Part shown: positions 35,401 to 47,400 of the stretch, piece by piece | Numbering within the stretch: position 1 is the first letter of the stretch | Layout of the letters: every line of letters starts with the position of its first letter | Source: Amoebophrya sp. A120 | Taxonomy: Eukaryota > Sar > Dinophyceae > Syndiniales > Amoebophryaceae | Assembly (NCBI GenBank): GCA_905178155.1 | Contig: CAJINV010000001.1 | Location: 3,921,706 to 3,985,705, forward strand | DNA length: 64,000 nt | Direction of reading: 5' to 3' | Program-made: the position numbers and the translations under genes | The notes under the pieces: model-generated | The model's input: only the letters and a program-made list of their open reading frames with translations | Database searches by the model: none | Told to the model about the DNA's origin: nothing

Positions 35401-35871
35401 CCCGATGTGCCCACGCAAGCATTTCGAACCCTCGCTGACGAAGGCGAAAAACCAGGAAACAAGAACATGAAGCCGAGAGGTTGCGCTAAGGTCCTCTCCC
35501 ACCCTCCTCGGCGGGCGAGCAACCCTGCGGGAGGACTTTATTCGCTGCCGCATAAAGCCGCGGAATTCATCAGCAGGAGATCGCCCCGGGCTGATGCCGC
35601 GATTAACGCGTATCGAAGCAGCCGATCTTTGTCGACGCCACTCGGGAATGGTAAAAGCTTGACCAAAACACCGAATAAAGCGGATAGGAGTGAACAAGCG
35701 GCGTCCCCGTCCATAGGCCCTGACACCGAAAAGAACATGACATCATCCTGCGCGAACACCCTGCCCGCTGCTACGACATCAGCCACATTGGTCTCCGCGC
35801 GCCAACTTCTGCAAACGCTTCGGGATGAAAGACGTGCCTCGCTTCTGTCGTCGACTGCAGGGAAAGAGTAA
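32437..35871 (+). CDS. Large Ser/Ala-rich protein with central coiled coils
   Basis: This single uninterrupted frame of 1,144 residues starts at ATG 32437 (ACGGGATGTCC). Most of it is disordered and rich in Ser, Thr, Ala and acidic residues. A hydrophobic/aromatic helix (KNLFWQNLLRNCFHTWATRV, about 33675-33735) precedes a charged helix (about 33790-33950). A longer coiled coil lies at about 34400-34630 (QEEAQRELEAKLALKDERH near its start). The C-terminal third again is low complexity, with several R-[RS]-x-S-type segments. There is no signal peptide, membrane span or enzyme motif. The layout suggests a scaffold or cytoskeletal adaptor, but I recognise no family. It contrasts with its intron-rich neighbours in having no intron over 3.4 kb. 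Confidence 0.8.
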   Translation: MSEEMEINDIDEVQVESPHAIGEDGKHPSAEPRHFAMPTKQDDFPSDQQAEAEEAPEDANLMMEDSLALSSSSMEEDALFAARDSHFQGDIAFSRRLSEDTRAEICPTASCDSKTTPREEKHIMETTNKKACNEDEVVLHERQSKPPSDSALPSPMESSNKVLAITPSTAFSSPGLDAERTNADAARQEEIITEHGAVDAGGHGIVDIESHTANQTENFAGPHAQHHAAGNVYTQVNTRSLCSRTTKAHQQQETSYSKENLISTEVKSNSKSDEIELKQEAVSVVIPTASSVPESLSSCESAWIVVDDKRKSCTEDVEEDGLDSPPLRPKEQAKRHPEQDKDKKIVKAPAASSADDSSGGACSFTSTSTGRGGELASNVFGGSFSRGLPLRPESRDALLKQEFLNKLEAFFTKNLFWQNLLRNCFHTWATRVLCQKGEKNLKKLFAPEKIGEQAQTAPEQIRLAELTRGKADAEEALAASESVAEGLRAKIARMEQKRRGQGSVELRASNNTRLFISVGTQTVGAEVQDRMPADHKGHSDFGQESRALESSVMSSCSTILSSPTSMVNKRITPPVPGPVNTANKSHCAKNSTSAKSNTARSVQNSATLKRSTVSSRRATTTHAASSTMGTKTIPDNLPGTSCSSTTAATCSSATTTKTKLQIQEEAQRELEAKLALKDERHSKTELLYKRAKESLAAQTAITRRCELDKVALEKKVIALQNRLEQWERQRGTASGDSSTQNSQLFPISGVPLSSPKRTTGKALAGPRLVQGQPSGPQIGRSPVKISSPPSVPGSNRPCPRSPRVAAAAVGSIGPAAGPRGSTAAAAAKTSRMQNTARLDALVSAELAAAKKSAKMASSCAEVASTAVGTVSVNRTSKWSNTSDGKAALSTEHTNNTQESAEDVVGSASCLLPDRSSASANFDAADELQQGEPQIPAAETVKVLAKVLAKMPSPSRSGRVSARLGGVPSVAVSTTREDPSAVQAAENRPPDVPTQAFRTLADEGEKPGNKNMKPRGCAKVLSHPPRRASNPAGGLYSLPHKAAEFISRRSPRADAAINAYRSSRSLSTPLGNGKSLTKTPNKADRSEQAASPSIGPDTEKNMTSSCANTLPAATTSATLVSARQLLQTLRDERRASLLSSTAGKE

Positions 35872-36901
35872 AGACCGACGTCACTTCTTGTTCATCTTCT
35901 TTCAGCTGCTACACGAGCGATGACAGGAACGTCGGAAAATTTTTACAACCTGCTCAGAAATTCTGTTGGTATTTGATAACCTGAAAGAAAATCTATCATC
36001 GGTAGCACCCCGACCCCATGAAGTGTGAGTTTCAAATTCAAAGGCCACAAGCAGCGGAACCGTTTGGACGCAGAATATCAATATACTTATTCGCAGTGTT
36101 AATTGTGGTGGTTTGTTGCCGCGACATCCACGGAATAAGATCTCTTTCTCGGACACGGTTCGACGGAAAGCGAAAGAAATCTGCAGAAAACTGTAAAAAC
36201 TAAAACTGATCAAATGGCGGATCTTCGCAGGGGCCATCTTCCGAGGACCACCTAAGAGCAGCTGTGACTGATCAGCAATCACCAGTTGATCGCGTCCATG
36301 GTCATCTCATCTTCTACAGTCAGAACCACTTGTTTTATGAGCCACAGGATCCGCAAGAATTTGATCCCGATCATGTTGATGAAGTAATCGCAAGTAATAG
36401 GTTGTGCAGATAAGAGTTCATCGGAATGCGAATCAATGCTGAAGATGTTGTATACTCCGTTGTAACGGATAGGGATATTAACGGGGATTGGTATCGCTTT
36501 CGTTCGCAAAAGATGAGAAATGAGAACTGAAGATGAAGATCACAGACTGGAATTTTTGATTTTGAGTGTTGTTGACTCGCAGAATAGACCAGAAGTACGA
36601 AGATCATCTGTTCCTCGTGCAGCATATGGATGAAGATGGAGTGAGGACCAAACGTAATTGGATAGAGGTGGAGATCGAGATTGATTTGTGTGCAGGAGGT
36701 GTTTAAGTATGGTTGGAACGCCGATAACGACAGCGGGTTCTTACGTGTGAATTTTGTGTTTTTACGCTAGATTTTTTAGATTTCGTTTGTTTCCACCGAT
36801 TCGAATTAAGACGGACTTTCTTAGATAGAAGATCTAAGACCACCACGGACCGAAGGATCCAACTTCAAGCATTGGTAACGTATCCACCTCAATGAATTAA
36901 A
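35872..36901. other. Intergenic
   Basis: This is AT-rich with no supported gene or repeat. The 36280-36640 minus-strand frames have no coding character. Confidence 0.5.
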
Positions 36902-39229
36902 ATGAGGACAACCGATGTTGTTCGCCCCAGAATGAGGGAGGTGTCCCACCATAACGAGCACAGGAGGTCACCAGGACACCAACACTCCCAGCTGCTCCAA
37001 GGCGGTTCTACTTCGGGCACAAGAAGCTCATCCTCGCACCATAACCGTAGTACACCTACACACGAGCAGCATTATGAAGTAGAGCAGGATTACGGGGTGT
37101 CATCTGAGGACGAACATGACCTACATCAAGCCTCTTCTCCTGGCGGAAAGCGCGCTATCGGCAGTAGCAGCTGCCAATTCTGGAGTTTTAACGCCTGGAA
37201 GTCGTTTATCGACCTGTCGCGGAAGGAACGGCGGCTCCGGGAACAGCTGCAAAATGTCAAGCGAGATCTCGGCAAGCTCACGGAAGTCGCTGGTGCCAGC
37301 GGGATTGGCGGTGACGGCGATGCTGCGCTGGAAGCTATAGGGAGAAGCGGTTCATCTTGCAGTGAGAGCGGAGCTGCAACAGCAAGTGCAGGTGGAGCGG
37401 AATTATCTGGTGCAGCGACGACGTCTTCGCAACTGCCAAACCAGGTGGACGTCGTCCCGCGTGCCGAACTGGAGGCGCTGCAGAAGCGCTGCGCGGAGCT
37501 GGAGCAGGAGAACCAGCAAGCCGAGCAGGGCCTTGACCGGGCGCTGCAGACACTCCACGTGATGCGCGACATGAAGGATCGCGTGCTCAGAGACATGGAG
37601 AACGCCCGCCGAAGCTTGGTGGAGAACGCCAATGTGTTCTGCTTCCACAGCAGTAATCACGAGCCTTACCTGGATCAAGAACGGATTGCGGAAGTAGTCG
37701 CCGATATGCAAGACAAAATGCGCGTTGCTGCTTGTGAACACCACGACAGTTGTACCGGTTCGATATCGAGTTCGAGAGCTCCCTTTCACGAAAAGATTCA
37801 GGATTTCAGCGGGTACGCGATTCCGCGTGTGGACATCCGGAAAATTTCCCATCTCCAATTTCTCAAAGATTTCGTCGCCCGCAACCGACCCTGCATCTTC
37901 ACACATTGCGACGCGAAGTTCAGAGGACCAGCGGAGCAAGACGAGGGCGCTCCTCCTGCAGCTGCTTTCGGTGCATTTTCCTCGCTTGCCGCGCTTCGCG
38001 CTGCGATTGGCAGCAAGCGAAAAGTGCGATGCAACGTAACACCCGATGGATACGGGGATGCGGTGCTTACTGTGCCAGTCTACGGGGACGATGGGCAGGA
38101 TTTCAAGCGCCGCGTGGAGCTCTTCGTAAAGCCTTTCGAGACGGAGATGCCCTTCGGAGATTTCTGCGACAACCTACAGGAGCACGACGCTGCTGAAGAT
38201 GCGAAAGCTGCGGCCGCTTTTTTAGAAACGACGGATCATGAAGCTAGTAGCGCAGGAGGTGTGCTGCGAGGGCCGGCTGCTGCTGCTGCCGACAACCCAA
38301 GAAGGAAGTTTGTGCCCTACATGTCCATGCAGGATGATTGCCTGCGTCAGGAGAGCGCGTTTCAGGGAAACGACGCGGCGACGTCTTCCACCAAGGAAGA
38401 AGGGGTTGCGGCACCCACTACATCTATTTCAACTACAAAATGCACTGACCCACCATCAACATCATCACCATCTCTGTATCGCCAATTCGAGCAGTTTTTT
38501 CAATCTTACACGGAAGATTCGGTCTTCGATGCGGATTCCCTGGAGGCTTTGAACCTGTGGGTAGGCGATGACCGCAGCGTGAGTAGCTTTCACAAGGACA
38601 ACTACGAAAATCTCTACCTGGTTACGTCCGGTCGAAAAGTGTTCTGGCTTGCGCCACCCTCGAGCGTCAGCTTTCTGCACTTCATGAAATACCAGGTGGC
38701 GTCTTACCGGTGTAAAGAGACAAGCGTACAAAGCGGTGCAGAGACCCCTGCTGCAGAGAAGGACACGACCGTGACCGAGTGTCAACAAGACCAAGACGCC
38801 TCGTCCGTCTCAAAGATGACCGCCCAGACTGAACCGACGTACTCGTGGAGCATTCAATTGGAGGAGCACCGACAGCAGGAGGCGCAGCAGATTGCAGCCT
38901 CTGCATCAGCCGCCGGTGAGTCCAATCTTCCCAAACCCCCAACGTCCGTTCCCTGGTGCCCGATCGACGTGCGGCAGTCGTACGGCGAGATCGTGAAGAA
39001 GCACCCGCGCTTCGGGCACGCCGCCTGCAAACAGATTTTTCTGGACGCGGGGGAGATGCTGTATCTACCAAGACTCTGGTACCACGCGGCCACGCAGGAG
39101 GGCCCGACGATAGCCGTGAACGCGTGGTACGACATGTGCTACGACCACTTGTACTGCCACCACACCTACTTCCTGGACGAGGGAAGGTCAACCCAACCTC
39201 CTTCGTCGGCCAGTAGCGCCGCGTCGTGA
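36902..39229 (+). CDS. JmjC-domain (JMJD7-like) 2-oxoglutarate oxygenase
   Basis: This single-exon frame of 775 residues starts at ATG 36902. After a His/Ser-rich N-terminus, a leucine-rich coiled coil spans about 37190-37620. The JmjC (cupin-8) domain starts near 37800, with YAIPRVDI and HLQFLKDFVARNRPCIFTH, typical of the JMJD7 and FIH-like branch. The iron-binding HxD reads FHKD (about 38591-38602), followed by NLYLVTSGRKVFWLAPP. The distal His is in LPRLWYHAATQ (about 39067-39100), and the end VNAWYDM is characteristic. Low-complexity inserts lie inside the fold (about 38190-38460 and 38700-38940). JMJD7-type enzymes are Fe(II)/2-oxoglutarate hydroxylases acting on Lys of DRG GTPases. The catalytic residues seem complete. 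Nuclear or cytosolic location is inferred from the absence of a signal peptide. Confidence 0.9.
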   Translation: MRTTDVVRPRMREVSHHNEHRRSPGHQHSQLLQGGSTSGTRSSSSHHNRSTPTHEQHYEVEQDYGVSSEDEHDLHQASSPGGKRAIGSSSCQFWSFNAWKSFIDLSRKERRLREQLQNVKRDLGKLTEVAGASGIGGDGDAALEAIGRSGSSCSESGAATASAGGAELSGAATTSSQLPNQVDVVPRAELEALQKRCAELEQENQQAEQGLDRALQTLHVMRDMKDRVLRDMENARRSLVENANVFCFHSSNHEPYLDQERIAEVVADMQDKMRVAACEHHDSCTGSISSSRAPFHEKIQDFSGYAIPRVDIRKISHLQFLKDFVARNRPCIFTHCDAKFRGPAEQDEGAPPAAAFGAFSSLAALRAAIGSKRKVRCNVTPDGYGDAVLTVPVYGDDGQDFKRRVELFVKPFETEMPFGDFCDNLQEHDAAEDAKAAAAFLETTDHEASSAGGVLRGPAAAAADNPRRKFVPYMSMQDDCLRQESAFQGNDAATSSTKEEGVAAPTTSISTTKCTDPPSTSSPSLYRQFEQFFQSYTEDSVFDADSLEALNLWVGDDRSVSSFHKDNYENLYLVTSGRKVFWLAPPSSVSFLHFMKYQVASYRCKETSVQSGAETPAAEKDTTVTECQQDQDASSVSKMTAQTEPTYSWSIQLEEHRQQEAQQIAASASAAGESNLPKPPTSVPWCPIDVRQSYGEIVKKHPRFGHAACKQIFLDAGEMLYLPRLWYHAATQEGPTIAVNAWYDMCYDHLYCHHTYFLDEGRSTQPPSSASSAAS

Positions 39230-41405
39230 AGGAGATTTCGATCCGGAACTACGACACAGCGAGATCATACGCTCATGCTATCAGTATCACGAGTACGAGC
39301 GCGACGATGTTGAAAACGAAGATTGAAAACGAAATAACGGAATAAAAGCTTTGTAAAGCCACTTCTATGTGTACGATGGACGATGCTATTTGTCTTTCGT
39401 ACGAATTGGAACAACAACAATTATCTTACCCATGAGCTGCAAACTGCAGTTGTAGATGATGCGACGGAGCACAGGTTGCTTCTTCTGGTGTTTCTGTTGC
39501 AGCAGCAGCAATGTCAAACGGGCCAGACGTGTGTTGATGTATGCCAGTGGGAACTGGAACGAGAACGAGTTTCTCCATGTCGAATCTCATTCTCTACTGT
39601 TGTCCCATTTCGTCCTTCTTTAGTGGTGTGAGGGTTGCTGCATGTTGCCAGGGAAGACGAGCGCAAGAAACGCCTTGGATCAACAGGCTTAGGCCATACA
39701 ACTAGCAGGATCAACATCTTCCAAGAAGATCAACACACACAACTCGTCAGCACCATCATCTGGATCACGGAGCTTCTTCTGTGCGAAAAAGATGAAGATC
39801 CTCACCCTGCTGGTTCTTCTTGAGGTCGAGTGGTGGGGGGTGGGGGACGACACAAGTGAGTTGTGGTGGGCGTGGAGGTACTTATGACTATGAGCGAACG
39901 GCATAATCACGAGCGCTTAATACACTACGGTAGCGAAATCTGTCCACATTACCCCGGATTTCCACAAAGAGAAAAAATTTTCGCGTACTGGCGCAACTTC
40001 GCGATAACCTGCTCCGCAACCTGCCCGGACGGCATCCGCCCGCGGCCCTCCTAGGAGGATCGTCCGCGAGGTTCATGCGAAAGCTCAGAAGTTAGCTAGC
40101 TAGTGGCGCACAAACACTACAGCGCTATTTTTTGAGACGTGCGCCCGCGCTCATGTTTGTAGCCCTTTCGGCCTTTGCCGCGTTTGAGGTGCGGCGGCGA
40201 AGCTCCGCTGCATTGCGTGGACATACTTAATCCCGGGAGCGGCATTGGAAAAAGCCCTGCTGTGCTGCTGTCCCATGGGTCGGGCGCATCCACAGGCCCA
40301 GCAACCAAACCAACAAGAGCAACATCATCAGCCACCTGCGCAGGGCAACCCGAAAGAAACGGGGGGGCGCCTTCAATAGTGGCAACACCCATGAGCATTG
40401 GGTGGCCGCTTGCAAGCGGGTCGCCGCTCAGATCGTATTCGGGACCCTACATTCCCGGCAGATGGATGTCATCCCCGAAACCGGCAAGAGCCTTGCCGAA
40501 GCGCCCGCAAAAGGTAAGCCGCCAGGCCCTAGCGATTTGCCCAAAACAATCCCGCGCCAAGGGCTTTCCGGCGCTCCGCTTTTTCAGGCGCCCGACTGCC
40601 GCCGCCCGCCGCACAGGGCCCACAGGCACGGCGGCGGGGGCGCGCCGCCATTCGCGACGGCCGGTCGGTTCATGGGGCTGCGCGAATCGTGGAGGTACTT
40701 ATCACTATGAGCGAATGCGAACGGTATAATCACGAGCACTTACACATTTCTTTGGTTTGGGTCCAATAATGAAGCGTAGCACTAGCGCTGTGTGTTGAGA
40801 GAGGGCGTGAGAGACTCATGCACCGCCGGTGAATAAAAGACTACGCGCACGAGACTGAGTGTTTTGGGATCAATGACCTAATAAAGCACCACCCGCGCGA
40901 GCATCACGATTGCGATTCATTGGCTTTGGTGCCGCTCGAAGCGTAAGTAACGAAGAAGCGACTCGATCAGAAAAAATATGGCGGGGACCTAGTGGTCGTT
41001 GGTGATTGATGCCTGAACGCAAACAACCAGGAGCGCAAGAAGATAACTAAGTACAAGTAGGCTGCACCTGCTACTACAAAAAGCAAAAGTAAAAAACGAG
41101 TTCCAACACGTCGTCTCGGCCAGCCGCGCGGAGGTGGTGGTAACCAGATCCATCTTTGGGTATTCCTTGTGCGTTGCAGCATTGTGATGAGATGACAAGC
41201 TCTAGCAGCTCCTCCTCTTCGAGCAGAAAGCGAACTGGAGAAGGCGATCAATACTTCGCGAGCTTCGACGTCTGCGGTGCGCCAGAAATAAACAGGAAGG
41301 TGGTGACATCGAGGATCGAGAGCCGACTAGAGGACGCAGACATAATTTCCACTTCCACGACTTGCACTTGTGCGCGTGCGCCCAAGAAGGAGCCTACCAC
41401 CGATC
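39230..41405. other. Intergenic with an inserted GC-rich block
   Basis: The first 640 bases are AT-rich and empty. From about 39926 to 40688 the composition turns GC-rich, with CCCG/GCGG-rich words unlike the flanks. That block is bracketed by direct repeats listed separately. A 184-codon frame (40175-40729) and one reading NTHEHWVAACKRVAAQIVF (near 40383) lie inside it, but no product is recognised. 40750-41405 is leader and intergenic. Confidence 0.4.
39872..40745. repeat. Direct repeats (~50 bp) flanking a GC-rich insertion
   Basis: GTGGAGGTACTTATGACTAT with TGAGCGAACGGCATAATCAC (39872-39925) recurs at 40689-40745, starting GTGGAGGTACTTATCACTAT, with about 90 percent identity. Between them lies a GC-rich block without visible transposase. 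This could be a duplicated flank or the ends of a decayed mobile element. Confidence 0.6.
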
Positions 41406-44400
41406 ATGGTGCTCTCCCCCGAAGAGCGCGACTGGCAGGACCAGACCTGCGAGCGGTCGTTCGGCTGCCTTTCGGTGACCAACCCGCTCCGCCGGTCCTG
41501 CTGGTTGTGCGCGCAGAGCCCGAACTTCGAGCGGCTCGTGCTCTTTTTCATCCTGGCGAATGCGGTTTGCATGGCACTCATCGACTACCGCAACCCGGAC
41601 TCCGAGCGCACGACCTTTATCGAAAACTTGGAGACGGTAAGTAGAGCATCAAAATGGTGAAAGATCCTTTACTGTTTTTTTTGAAGTAGCTCTCCCTACT
41701 GGTTGTAGTTTCTCCTCTTTACTTGATGCAAACCAATACAGTTCTTGTATCCACATGGACAAGAACGGACCGTTCCGCAACAAACCCAAAAGGTGTTCTT
41801 GATTGTGTTCTCCCTGGAAATGCTAGTGAAGATGACGGCGTTCGGCATTGCCACTGGGGAAACCGCGTATCTCCGCGACCCGTGGTGCTGGCTCGACTTC
41901 GTGGTGGTCATCACGGGCCTGATATCCTTCTCTCTCGAAGCCGCCGGGCAAACCGACAACCAAGAGTCCGCAGGGCTCAGCGTATTGCGGGTCTTAAGGG
42001 TCTTGCGGCCCTTGCGGTCCGTTTCGCGACTGCCCGGTCTGCGGAAAATCATCCGCACTTTCTTCCTGTCCGTTTCCCGCCTCGTCAATGTGGCTGCGAT
42101 GTTTCTGTTTCTCATCGTGGTGTTCGGCATACTCGGGATAAACTTTCTGGGCGGGGTTCTCCACCGCTTCTGCCGCTTCACGCCCGAGCCGCTGATCTTC
42201 TACGATAGCACTGGCTTGGGGAATGCAGGAACGGGGTTGCTGACTTGGCTGACTTCCGAGCCACACGCGATCGACATCGCGACGCAAGCAACCTTTCCGG
42301 CCGTGTTGCTGCAAACAAACCCTTTCACCAATACAACGCAACTCACCGACGCTGCGAAAACCGCCAACCTCATCGACCGGTTTTGCGGTCCCGGGACCAT
42401 TTGCCAAAAGAAACTGCAAAGCACGCACAAATTCTTCCTCGTCTGGCCGATCGACAACAGCGACCGGTCCGAGGAGTCTCTGCACGGGCTGCGCGGGAAC
42501 AACTTCGGCTTCGCGACGGAGCCCCAGCCCTACGGCACCCCCCTGCTGATGGAGACCGCCCGCGGCTGCGGCGGCCGCGAGTGCCCGCTGATCCGCGAAA
42601 AGCAGGCCTCCTTCGGGGTCCCGAAGAAACGCCCGCGGGTCGGCCAACAGGGAGGTGCCACCACGGAGAACAACAACACGGTCGACGTAAACGCGACCCA
42701 GGTGGCCAACGCGCTGGTGGATCTCTTCGCCCTGCAAAACCCGCAGGGCGAGACCTTCTGCGGCAACGTTTTGTACGAAGACGACTCCTACGGCATCATG
42801 AAGGCGGGAGAAAGATTGCCGCTGTTCTGGGAAAAGCTGAACCAGGATCCGATGTTCCACGGTGCGATGGCAAATGACGAATTAACGGAGAGCACTCTGC
42901 TTGGTAGTTCATCTTCGGATAGCTCCAACGGGAAGAATAAAAAATTCCCCACCGAGCACGTGTACATCCACGACATGATCTCTCTATCCCGCTCTGAGGA
43001 CTTCAACTGGGGCCTGACCGGCTTCGACAACTTCCCTGTCGCGGCACTGACACTGTTCCAGACCGTCACGCTGAGTGCCTGGGTGGATCTGATGTATTTA
43101 TTCGAAGACTCGCACGATGTGACCTTCGCGCGGTGCTTCTTCTCGCTGATGATTCTGCTCGGGACATTTTTCGTTTTGAACGTCACCCTGGCCGTCGTCT
43201 GCGACGCCTTCAATGATCCGGTGAACCAGAACGCGTCCAAGGCACAGACCAGACAAGCGCGCGGCGAAGCCTCTCCCGTCGTCTCGTCCGGATTGGTCGG
43301 CGGGGTCGCCGCGCCCTCGGCGTCGCAACTGTTCGCCGCGCAGCAATCGGCCTTGAATCTGCGGTCGGGGTCGAAGGATACCACCCAGTCGAATTCCACG
43401 TCCTCCTCTAGCGGGGCTTCCTCGGACAACTCCGTTCTGGTCGTGGACACGGGGGACATCGTCATTGACCAATCGCGCGACGTCGGTGAGGTGGTGGACG
43501 CGGAGGAGCGGGACCAGCAGAGGATGAATTTGGTAGTCTCCGCGTTCAGCACAATTTCATTAGGTGCGTTTTTAGGGACGGGCAAATTGGATAAAAATGG
43601 AATGACGGAATTGACTTCCTCGGAGAAAATGAACAAGTTCCGGCAGAGGAAATCAATTTTCAACCTCGAAGAAGGTGAAGGCAGTGCCTCGAGCAACGCG
43701 TCCTCCACCGGCTTGCAGATCGAAACCAGCACGCGCGTATCAAATGCAAAAATGTCTGGGTCTGGAAGAATGCAGACTTGTCATGCATATTTTCCATGCC
43801 CCATGAGGTCTGGAATGCGGGACCTAGCGCGACAGATAGATACTGCGAAGTCTCTATCATGCCTACCCGGCATGAGAAACTCGCGCTCATGTTGGTTAAA
43901 AAAGGACAACTTTTGGTGAACACGCAACACGGATTGAGATTCTTGTGTGGCCCACAGGACGCATCACAAGTTCCATCCTCCCAGACCCAGACATTTTTGC
44001 ATTTGATAGCGCGTGACCGACGAGTCCGGCGGGAAGGCGACGCCGTTCGGCGCGATTTACGCGTCTACAACAGGCGCGACGCCGCCGGGGAACTTGGGAT
44101 TTGCAGTGGAGAGCGGTGCTGCTCCTGCAACTGGCAGTGCTCGCCCGTCGTCAGGTGGGCTTTTGTCGGAGGAGGCGTTGCACCTAGGGATCACGCAACT
44201 TCAATTGCAAAGAAGGCAGCGGAAGATGGAGCGGCAGATGCGGAGGGAAGGATCTAGCATGTCGACGTTCAACGCAATAAACTACCACGAGGACACGCAG
44301 GCCGTGCACAGCATTGACGACGCAGTTGTGGCACAGGATCTTCGGAGAAGCGGTTCAATCTTCGAAGGCGGAATTATTGCGAGATTGACCGACTGCGGCC

Positions 44401-47400
44401 TCGGAGGAGGTTCAACGTCGCCGGTGGACGACGAGCTTGGGAGGAAGGGCGGGGATAAGATCGAAATGGCGACCGAGCGAGACCCTATCATGGAATACAC
44501 ACCGCATGCGGGAGGAGGAACAGCGGAACGAGTAGGGTTCGCCAGAAATGTCGAGCCAGAACTCTACGCCTTCCTGACATCGAAAAGCGAGGCCGACGAT
44601 GTGGTAACACCAGCGGCGGGCAGTCCGGCCGAGGGCGAGCTGGAAGATCTGCAATCCGGCAGCGCCGGTGAGCACGACGGAACAATGGAAAATAGAGCCT
44701 TCTCCGTAAACGTGCATGTGTACGAGGAGGGCGAAGCCGGTGAAGGTGACCCGGATGACTCGGGCACGGAGGTGCAGTCCTCCCTGCCGAGCAAGTCTTC
44801 CTCTAGTCACTGGGAGGAGCTCCACGAACTCCGCGCACTGTCGAAAACGAAGGACTTGACGAAAAGCAGCGGTGCGGAAGGCGAACAAAGTGATCAGAAA
44901 GCAGGAGAATCGGGGCAAGAGACTGGCACCGACTCGGAGAACAACCAGCGACCGCGGCCGGGCGAGCTGAACGTTTACGGGCGAATTTTGCAGGATCCCC
45001 GCGTGCACGATCCCCGGTCACATTTCTACGGCATGGATGTGACGAGGATCAAGTACAACGCATTTGGCCGCCCACTGCGGTGGCAGTCGGAGGAGCTGGA
45101 GGCGCAGCACCGGCAAAAGCTGTTTCGAGCCAGCGCGGGACTCGGGAACAAAAGCAAGTTCTTTCTTGCACAGCAGGAGTCCATTTACGCACAAACCTCT
45201 TCCACCGCGTTGGATGCACACGAGAAGAGTCTGCGGAGACGGGTGTCGCGGATCTCCAGCATGACGAAAACCCAGATCGCGCTGAAATCCCGTTCCGCGG
45301 TCGACCTGATAAAGGACCGGTCCATCAAAGTGCACAAGCACGTGAGTCGGAAGCGTAAGATGTCCCGCGCGGCGCAGTTCGCCGCCGCCCGGTTGATGCT
45401 GACGATGGGCGACAACAAGCAGAAGAACAAGTCGAAGGTCAGCGCACAGGGCCAGTGGCTGCGCGCGCGGGCGTTTAAGTTCGTGGAAACAACGCGGTTT
45501 CAGAACACGGTGATGTTCTTCATTGTCTTGAACGCATTCATCCTTTCCCTTGACAAGTTCCCGCCACACCAGAAGAATGTCCGAGATGTCTTTTTCGTGC
45601 TAAATCTGGTCTGCTACGCCGTGTTCCTCATCGAGGCCTTTCTGATGCACTTGGCACTGGGGTTTCAGATGTACTGGTTAAAATTAGGGACCGCGTTCGA
45701 CGGCGCGATCGTCGTCGTATCGACGTTAGAGCTCGTTTTCAAAGGCGACGACGCGGCTGGATCCTCCTTGACCGCGTTCCGCGCTCTCCGGATCCTGAAG
45801 CTCGCGAGGTCGTGGCGGTCCTTCCGGCTGCTGCTGAAATCCGTCCTGGGGACCCTGACCCAGATCGGCAACTTCGTGCTGCTTTTGCTCGTCGTCATCT
45901 ACATTTTCGCGTTACTAGGTCAGTCGTTTTTCGCCACGCACATGATGTTTGACCCGATGTACGGCACTTTTTTGGGCGAATGCGCCCCCATTTCGCAGCT
46001 GAAGAAAAACGCCGAGTGGTGCTACCAGCAGTGCCACATGCACGACGCGCTGCAGCAGAAACCCGCAGCGGCGCTCTCCCAAGCGACGGACGCGAGCGGC
46101 GTTGTGGTCCGGAATTTGAACAAGTGCCTGCCACGCTGGCACTTCGACGACTTCCTCTGGAGCTGCTTGACGGTGTTTCAGCTGCTCAGCGGAGACGCGT
46201 GGCACGAGATTATGTACGACGGGATCAAAGCGCGGGGGTACGGGTACGGTCTGTACTTCATTGTTGTGCTCACCGGCGGGGTGTTCGTCGTGCTAAACGT
46301 CTTCCTGGCGATCTTGATTGGCAACTTCGGTGAGCAGCAGGAGCGGGAGCAGGCCAAGCGGGAGAGGAAGTTGTTTGTCCAGCGGCGCAGCAAGGCGGTG
46401 CGAGATCTGGACGCGATTGGGAAAGAAAAGGACCGCGAGGGCGACGCTTTTATCGTCCGTTGCGCCTACGGGGTACGGGACTTGATGGTCGAGACGTTTT
46501 GCGCCGCCCCTCCGCCGTTGAAGGACCAGAATGCGGAAGCGGAAAATAAATCACGAGACAATCCAGCTGCGCTGGAAGATAGGGAGGACGAAGACGAGGA
46601 TGAGCACAGCACGCCACAACAGCACGACAGACTGCCATCGCATTTGCTGAAGAAGCCTTCGCAGCCCCACCCGCTGGACGTGATTCTCGAGTCGCCCCGT
46701 CGGAGTGCGAGTGCTGAAGATCTTGCGCAAAGCCCGAGAGGTGGAAGTAGAAGTGGCTCGAAAGAAAGGCAACAATCGAGCTTTTTCGAGGCACAGCACA
46801 CACTCGTCGACGAAGGAGCTGGGACGGGTGGAGACGGGGCTGCAGCTTCTGGTGGTAGTAACGTCCCTGCCGGACCGACTGCCATGTACCGGCCCTCGCG
46901 ACGGATAAAATTGGTTTCCGACACTGGGGAAGCGATCCCCATTTCCAGTGACGAGTCCGGTGTCTACGCCGTGCGCGAACAACTTTCAAAAGAGTGGGAC
47001 GATCAGCAGCAGGGTCCGACGAATCACACTGGCAAAAATGCAACCACTTCATCAGGACCAGGAGCGAATAAAACTGGAGCAGGGGCAGCTGACACTGCCA
47101 CGACCGGCGCCACGTTCCTCGCTGGGACTACGAACCTCTACATGCTCAGCCCGAGAAACAGCGACAAGAACCTCCAGACGGACCCCACAAAAGTTTCCTC
47201 CACCCTCCCATCGGTTATCGCCGAGCAGGTGAGAGGGTTCTGCGGTTTTTTCCAGAGCATTTCCTCCTCTTGCTGCGCCGGTTGCTGCCAGTTGATCGGC
47301 GGAGACAAGGCCAGCATCTCTTTCCGAGAGTTCATGACACTGACCATCCTCCACCCGTATTTTGAACGGGTCATCTCGTGCTGTATCGTCATTTCCGCGC

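Noticed and set aside
41994-42860. 288-codon minus-strand frame
   Set aside because: It is the antisense of channel repeat I, with no independent support.
43778-44257. Frame reading from inside the family A introner into the channel
   Set aside because: It begins in intron sequence and uses the wrong frame for the I-II linker.
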